Positions 59,407 to 64,000 of a stretch of 64,000 bases of DNA are shown in pieces. Position 1 is the stretch's first letter; each line of letters starts with the position of its first letter. This DNA comes from Gammaproteobacteria bacterium (GTDB lineage Bacteria > Pseudomonadota > Gammaproteobacteria > Steroidobacterales > GCA-2729495). The translations under genes and the position numbers were made by a program. The notes under the pieces were generated by a model, which worked only from the letters and a program-made list of their open reading frames with translations, had not been told where the DNA came from and ran no database searches. Location of the stretch: the NCBI GenBank assembly GCA_030583605.1, contig CP129466.1, positions 1,185,001-1,249,000 of the forward strand. The letters run 5' to 3'.

Positions 59407-61488
59407 TCAGTTGCCCACGGCCGCCACGAGCTTGACGCGCCGGTTATCCGGCACCTCGTTGTAAGCCAGCACCTTCAGGCTGGGCACCGCGAAGCGCAGG
59501 AACCGTGCGAGCCAGGGCCGTAGCGCCGGGGAGACCAGCAGGACCGCCGGCTGGCCGGCGATTTCCTGGCGCTGGGTCGTCTCCGAGAGCTGGGCCTGGA
59601 CCCGCTCGGCGAGCGTGGGCTCGATGCTGCCCTCGCCGCCGCCCTTGAGAGCATCCTGCAAGATCTGTTCCAGCCGGGGTTCCAGCGTGATCACCGGCAA
59701 TTCGTCGGACTGGCCGCCGAGCTTGTGCACGATCGCGCGACCGAGTGCCGCACGCACGAAACCGGTCAGCGCCTCCGGGTCCTGGGTGGTGCGTCCGTGC
59801 TCGGCGAGGGCCTGGCAGACGGTGCGCATGTTGGTGATCGCGATCTGGTCGCGCAGCAGCTCCTGCAGGACGCGCACGATCACGGACAGCGGCAGGGTCT
59901 TCGGCGTCAGCTCCTCGATGAGCTTCGGCGCGCTCTTGCCGAGGCGGTCGAGCAGTTGCTGTGCTTCCTGGTGGCCGAGCAGCTCGTGGGCATTTTCCTG
60001 CAGCACCTTCGAGAGGTGCGTGGCGATCACCGTCGGCACGTCGACGACGGTGTAGCCGCGCGACTGCGCTTCTTCACGCTGCACCGGGTCGATCCACACC
60101 GCTTCCAGATTGAAGGCGGGATCGCGCGTCGCAATGCCCTGGATCGGCTGGTCGATATGACCCGGATTGATCGCGAGCTCGCGCTCGGCGTGGACCTCGC
60201 CCTGGGCGACCGGCGAGCCGAGCAGGCTGATGCGGTAGCCTTGCGGCGGCAGGTCAAGGTCGTCGCGAATGCGCACCGGCGAGACGAGGAACCCGAGTTC
60301 CTCCGACAGGCGCCGGCGTACGCCCTTGATCCGGCGCATCAGCTCGCCATCCTGCTTGCGGTCCACCAGCGGAATCAGCCGGTAGCCGACGTCGAGGCCG
60401 ATCGGATCGGCCTGGCCGACATCGTCCCATGACAGCTCGCGCGCAGTATCGGCTTCGGCCGGCGGCGGCTCGGGGGCCGGTTTGGCCTGGGCCATACGCG
60501 CTGCCTCGGCATTGCGCGCAAGCACCCAGCCGAGGCCCGCGCAGGTCGCAGCGGCGAGCAGGAAGGCGACGTTGGGCATTCCGGGCACGATGCCGAGCAG
60601 CCCGAGGATCAAGGCGACCACCCGCAGCACGCGCGGATCGCTCAATAGCTGGGCCGCGAGCTGGCGACCCATGTCCTCGGCCCGCGACATGCGGGTGACG
60701 ATGATCGCCACCGCCGTGGAGAGCAGGAGCGAGGGGATCTGCGCGACCAGCCCGTCGCCGATGGTGAGCAGGGCGTAGGTCTGGGCCGCGCTGGCAACCT
60801 CCATGTCGTGCTGGATGGTGCCGATCAGCACGCCGCCGATCACGTTGATGAACACGACCAGCAGACCGGCGATGGCGTCGCCGCGCACGAACTTGCTCGA
60901 GCCGTCCATGGCGCCGTAGAAATCGGCCTCGGCGCGCACCTCGGCCCGGCGGGTGACGGCTTCTTCCTGCGTAATGACGCCCGCATTGAGATCGGCGTCG
61001 ATGGCCATCTGCTTGCCGGGCAGGGCGTCCAGGGTGAAGCGGGCGCTCACCTCGGAAACGCGGCCGGCGCCCTTGGTCACGACGACGAAATTGATGATGA
61101 CCAGGATCGCAAACACGATCACGCCGACGGCGTAGTTGCCGCCGACCACGAACTCGCCGAACGCTTCGATGACCTTGCCGGCGGAATCCGTCCCGGTATG
61201 GCCATGCAGCAGCACGACGCGTGTCGAGGCAACGTTCAGCGCGAGCCGCAGCAGGGTCGCGAGGAGCAGCACGGTCGGGAAGATCGCGAAGTCGAGCGGC
61301 CGCATCACGTAGATGACGGCCAGCATCACGATCAGCGACAGCACGATGTTGAAGGTGAACAGTGCATCGAGAACCAGCGGCGGCAGCGGCAGCACCACCA
61401 TCGCGAGCATCGCGAGTATCAGGAGCGGCACACCGGCGCCGCCGCCGAGGCTGCGCAGGAATCGGGTGTAGGTCTGTGCAGTCGTCAT
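59407..61488 (-). CDS. flhA: Flagellar export apparatus protein FlhA
   Basis: This predicted protein has 693 residues, normal length. The N-terminal half has about eight membrane helices; the FHIPEP-like cytoplasmic segment is FTLDALPGKQMAIDADLNAG. The C-terminal half is the cytosolic export-gate domain (YRLIPLVDRKQDGELM, EAQQLLDRLGKSAPKLIEEL, LPVITLEPRLEQIL). It is part of the type III secretion gate for flagellar substrates. It lies 12 bases after flhB. Confidence 0.94.
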   Translation of the reverse strand: MTTAQTYTRFLRSLGGGAGVPLLILAMLAMVVLPLPPLVLDALFTFNIVLSLIVMLAVIYVMRPLDFAIFPTVLLLATLLRLALNVASTRVVLLHGHTGTDSAGKVIEAFGEFVVGGNYAVGVIVFAILVIINFVVVTKGAGRVSEVSARFTLDALPGKQMAIDADLNAGVITQEEAVTRRAEVRAEADFYGAMDGSSKFVRGDAIAGLLVVFINVIGGVLIGTIQHDMEVASAAQTYALLTIGDGLVAQIPSLLLSTAVAIIVTRMSRAEDMGRQLAAQLLSDPRVLRVVALILGLLGIVPGMPNVAFLLAAATCAGLGWVLARNAEAARMAQAKPAPEPPPAEADTARELSWDDVGQADPIGLDVGYRLIPLVDRKQDGELMRRIKGVRRRLSEELGFLVSPVRIRDDLDLPPQGYRISLLGSPVAQGEVHAERELAINPGHIDQPIQGIATRDPAFNLEAVWIDPVQREEAQSRGYTVVDVPTVIATHLSKVLQENAHELLGHQEAQQLLDRLGKSAPKLIEELTPKTLPLSVIVRVLQELLRDQIAITNMRTVCQALAEHGRTTQDPEALTGFVRAALGRAIVHKLGGQSDELPVITLEPRLEQILQDALKGGGEGSIEPTLAERVQAQLSETTQRQEIAGQPAVLLVSPALRPWLARFLRFAVPSLKVLAYNEVPDNRRVKLVAAVGN

Positions 61489-61500
61489 GCTCGTTCCTCG

Positions 61501-62703
61501 TTACTCGTCGTTGGCCGGGCGTGTGCTGCCGGCCGTATCCGTGGCGGCTGTACCCGCGCCGCTGCGTCGCGCGGAGCGCGGCTGCGCGAGGCCCGCATCG
61601 ACCCGCACCACCGGGCGCTCCGGCCAGGGGCTGCTGCCCTGCATGGCCGAGCGGACACGGAACACGTAGGTGAGGACCTGTGCCACGGCCAGGTACAGCG
61701 GTGCCGGGATCTCCTGGTTGAGCTGGGTGGTCCAGTACAGTGCGCGGGCGAGGAGCGGCGCCTCGAACAGCGCCACCCGGTTCTCCGCGGCGGCGTCGCG
61801 GATGCGCGCAGCCATGTGGTCCACGCCCTTGGCGACCACCACCGGAGCCCGCATGCGAGACTCCTCGTAGCGCAGCGCGACCGCGAAGTGCGTCGGGTTG
61901 GTGACGACGACGTCGGCCTTCGGCACCTCGCGCAGCATGCGCCGGTTGGCGAGCTGCTGCTGCATCGAGCGAATCCGGCTCCGGACCTCGGGGCGGCCTT
62001 CCGTTTCCTTCAGTTCTTCACGAATTTCCTGGCGGGTCATACGCAGCTCGCGGCTGTGCGACCAGACCTGGAAGGGCACGTCGACGAGGGCGACGAGCAG
62101 CATGCCGAAGCTGCACACCACCAGCGTGACGACGATCATGGCGCCCGCATCGCCGAGCGCGGCGTGCAACGGTGCGGTCCCGAGGGCGACGACGTCGTCC
62201 TCGACCCAGAGGAGGTAGCCGAGCGCAAGGCCACCGATCAGAAACGCCTTGGCCAGTGCCTTGCCGACCTCCACCAGTCCGCGCAGCGAGAAGATCCGCT
62301 TCACGCCCTGCACGGGATCGAGGCGATTCCACCTGGGCGCAAAGGTCTCGGTGCTGAAGACCCAGCCGCCGACCGCAAGGGCGCCGGCCACCGCCGCCAG
62401 GGCGAGGACCAGCAGCAGGGGGGCGAACGCCGCGAGCGCGGCCAGTCCTGCGTCGCCGAGTGCCTGCGTCATGAGTTGCGGCTGGTCGAGCGCGGCAGGG
62501 TCGATCGCGAGGCCGCCCCGCATGATCTGCGCGAGCGATGCGGCGAAGTGGGGACGGGCAGCGACCAGCAGCAGGGCGCCGGCGAGCAGGACGGCGGCGA
62601 TGTTCAGCTCGCGCGAGCGGGCCACCTGGCCGCGCCGCCGCGCGTCTTCGCGGCGTTTCGGAGTGGCTTGCTCTGTACGTTCCTGGAAATCCATCTCGGC
62701 CAT
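61501..62703 (-). CDS. flhB: Flagellar export apparatus protein FlhB
   Basis: This predicted protein has 400 residues. It begins MAEMDFQERTEQATPKRRED, typical for FlhB, has four membrane helices and the autocleavage motif VVVTNPTHFAVALRYEE (cut between Asn and Pro). It switches export from rod/hook to filament substrates. The C-terminal tail after about residue 360 is longer and more basic than minimal FlhB. It is two bases after fliR. Confidence 0.93.
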   Translation of the reverse strand: MAEMDFQERTEQATPKRREDARRRGQVARSRELNIAAVLLAGALLLVAARPHFAASLAQIMRGGLAIDPAALDQPQLMTQALGDAGLAALAAFAPLLLVLALAAVAGALAVGGWVFSTETFAPRWNRLDPVQGVKRIFSLRGLVEVGKALAKAFLIGGLALGYLLWVEDDVVALGTAPLHAALGDAGAMIVVTLVVCSFGMLLVALVDVPFQVWSHSRELRMTRQEIREELKETEGRPEVRSRIRSMQQQLANRRMLREVPKADVVVTNPTHFAVALRYEESRMRAPVVVAKGVDHMAARIRDAAAENRVALFEAPLLARALYWTTQLNQEIPAPLYLAVAQVLTYVFRVRSAMQGSSPWPERPVVRVDAGLAQPRSARRSGAGTAATDTAGSTRPANDE

Positions 62704-62705
62704 GG

Positions 62706-63476
62706 TCAGCCTCCGGCGAGCAGGCGGCTGATCGCGGCGAACGTTTCAGCGAACTGGGCATTCCAGATCACCCCGTGGCCGCCAATGTCGAGCAACATGA
62801 TGAGAAATCCCATCAGCAGCGTGACCGGAAAGCCGACGGCGAACAGGTTCAGGGTGGGCGCGGCCCGGCTGATGACGCCGAAGGCCACGTTCACCATGAG
62901 CAGCGCCACCACCGAGGGCAGCGCGAGCTTGAGGGCGCCCACGAACATGATGCCGGCGAAGTCGGCAACCTGGTGCGCATCGGCGGCGCCGAGGCCGCCG
63001 CTGCCTATCGGCAGCAGGCTGAAGCTGGCCGCGAGCAGTTCGATCAGCTGCAGGTGCGCGTCGGCGGCGAGCATCAGCAAGGTCGCGATGATCAGGTAGA
63101 AGCGGCCGAGCAGCGGGATGCCGCCCGCCTGGGGATCCACCACCATCGCGAACGACAGACCGGTGCCGCTGGAGACGATCTGACCCCCGAGCACCGCGGC
63201 TTCGACGGCGATCTTCAGCAGGAAACCGATGGCCACACCGACCAGCAGTTCCTGTGCGACCGCGAGCACGCCCTCGACGCTCAGCGGCGAGTACGACGGC
63301 ATGGCGCCCATCACCGGGAGCATGGCGAAGGACAGCACGAGCGTGATCAGGATGCGCAGGCGCGGCGGCACGAACATGGCGCCGAACACCGGCGCCATCA
63401 TGACCATCCCCGAGACGCGCAGCGCCGCCCACATCACGTGGAAGAGGGTGTCGACGAGTGCGGCGAGCGTCAGCAT
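62706..63476 (-). CDS. fliR: Flagellar export apparatus protein FliR
   Basis: This predicted protein has 256 residues from ATG 63476 (MLTLAALVDTLFHVMWAALR). It is polytopic, with the FliR signature MMAPVFGAMFVPPRLRILITL and GAVIGFL-like LLVGVAIGFLLKIAVEAAVL. It is a core part of the FliPQR export pore. The longer frame from 63557 overlaps fliQ and is not used. Confidence 0.9.
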   Translation of the reverse strand: MLTLAALVDTLFHVMWAALRVSGMVMMAPVFGAMFVPPRLRILITLVLSFAMLPVMGAMPSYSPLSVEGVLAVAQELLVGVAIGFLLKIAVEAAVLGGQIVSSGTGLSFAMVVDPQAGGIPLLGRFYLIIATLLMLAADAHLQLIELLAASFSLLPIGSGGLGAADAHQVADFAGIMFVGALKLALPSVVALLMVNVAFGVISRAAPTLNLFAVGFPVTLLMGFLIMLLDIGGHGVIWNAQFAETFAAISRLLAGG

Positions 63477-63487
63477 GGCCGGCGCCG

Positions 63488-63757
63488 TCAGCCGAGCATC
63501 GAGGGGATGTTGCCGAACAGCGTGCGCGTGTAGCTGGTCAGCAATTGCAGCATCCACGGCCCGGTTGCCAGCAGCATCAGCACCAGTGCCAGCAGCTTCG
63601 GGATGAACGACAGGGTCATTTCGTTGATCTGGGTGGCCGCCTGCAGCACGCCGACGAGCACGCCGGTGACCAGTGCCGCGAGCAGCAGGGGCGCGGCGAC
63701 CATCACCGTGACGGTGAGCGATTCGCGCGCGACGGTCAGGACCATTTCAGGCGTCAT
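63488..63757 (-). CDS. fliQ: Flagellar export apparatus protein FliQ
   Basis: This predicted protein has 89 residues, the standard FliQ length, from ATG 63757 (MTPEMVLTVARESLTVTVMV). Two helices with the conserved LLAALVTGVLVGVLQAATQI and NEMTLSFIPKLLA segments. It is four copies per export pore in known systems. It lies between fliP and fliR. Confidence 0.92.
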   Translation of the reverse strand: MTPEMVLTVARESLTVTVMVAAPLLLAALVTGVLVGVLQAATQINEMTLSFIPKLLALVLMLLATGPWMLQLLTSYTRTLFGNIPSMLG

Positions 63758-63767
63758 GTCGGGCCTC

Positions 63768-64000
63768 TCAGCCGGTGGCAAAGCTCGCTGCGAGAGTGCC
63801 CGTGATCAGGCTCCAGCCGTCCACGAGCACGAAGAGCATGATCTTGAAGGGCAGGGAAATGAGCATCGGCGAGAGCATCATCATGCCCATGGACATCAGC
63901 ACGCTGGCGACCACGAGGTCGATGATCAGGAACGGAATGAAGGTGAGGAAGCCGATCTGGAATGCCGTTTTCAGCTCCGAAGTCATGAAGCTCGGCAGCA
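63768..64000 (-). CDS. fliP: Flagellar export apparatus protein FliP, C-terminal part
   Basis: Only the last 77 or so codons are inside the window; the gene continues past the right edge. The sequence reads [20 protein letters not shown], then [20 protein letters not shown] and [13 protein letters not shown], the highly conserved FliP C-terminal half. The stop at 63768 is 10 bases before fliQ. The leftward flagellar operon therefore extends upstream beyond this window. Confidence 0.92.
   Translation of the reverse strand, partial: LPSFMTSELKTAFQIGFLTFIPFLIIDLVVASVLMSMGMMMLSPMLISLPFKIMLFVLVDGWSLITGTLAASFATG

Noticed and set aside
60808..63099. 763-codon open frame on + opposite flhA, flhB and fliR
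   Set aside because: It is antisense to three well-recognised flagellar genes and its translation is His/Arg/Gly-rich without motifs; long antisense frames are expected in GC-rich DNA.
1..64000. CRISPR arrays, rRNA genes, prophage or transposase genes
   Set aside because: No regularly spaced direct repeats, rRNA-like segments or mobile-element proteins were seen while reading both strands.

Overview
The window is GC-rich chromosomal DNA from a motile, respiring gammaproteobacterium. The flhA-flhF-fleN-fliA-motC-motD order, a FleQ-type sigma-54 activator, CysB/CysG sulfur genes and the C5 (HemA/HemL) heme route all resemble Pseudomonas- or Xanthomonas-like lineages. I cannot place the genus. 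No rRNA, tRNA, CRISPR array, insertion sequence or phage gene was found.

Layout. 1-6.1 kb: a truncated gene, envelope and lipoprotein genes, and a tandem pair of secreted alpha/beta hydrolases. 6.1-9.7 kb: a small NRPS-like locus (carrier-thioesterase, divergent stand-alone AMP ligase, methyltransferase). 9.7-16.4 kb: a PQQ-type sugar dehydrogenase with a calcium-binding tail, an HDOD protein, a Ca-type P-ATPase and a dicarboxylate symporter. 16.4-26.9 kb: a leftward operon cysG-cysK-hemA-hemC/D-hemB-hemL-HDAC-small protein that ends at a clear terminator, with divergent cysB and convergent cysH. Together these cover glutamyl-tRNA to siroheme plus cysteine assimilation. Its HemA is short, and its HemC lacks the usual cofactor cysteine and is fused to a HemD-like domain.

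27.1-35.2 kb: a rightward respiratory operon with a B-family heme-copper enzyme. Subunit II has a full CuA site. In subunit I a Gln stands where the active-site Tyr of ba3 oxygen reductases should be, so a CuA nitric oxide reductase (bNOR-like) is more likely than an oxidase. It is followed by heme O synthase, SCO, a cytochrome b/ferredoxin/MvhD-like fusion, a membrane protein and a hemerythrin. 35.3-42.8 kb: an SMP-30-like protein and a putative catabolic cluster (MFS, DUF1838, TerC, ALDH, MFS). 42.9-46.5 kb: copper export (copZ, copA) and a glutamine amidotransferase. 47.1-52.5 kb: a FleQ-like regulator, ALDH, FAD hydroxylase and VOC protein. 52.7-64 kb: an HDOD-GGDEF protein and the leftward flagellar block from fliP to a DUF2802 gene. 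In that block motC directly follows fliA, with none of the chemotaxis genes that usually sit between them.

The most unusual non-coding signal is a composite structured element present twice, at about 2702-3140 and 46636-46949. Each copy has two long-range hairpin modules. The outer stems are near-perfect but differ completely in sequence between copies, while inner stems covary and loops are conserved. Module 2 carries hairpins with GGA loops that resemble CsrA/RsmA binding sites. This looks like a family of structured RNAs and may be undescribed.
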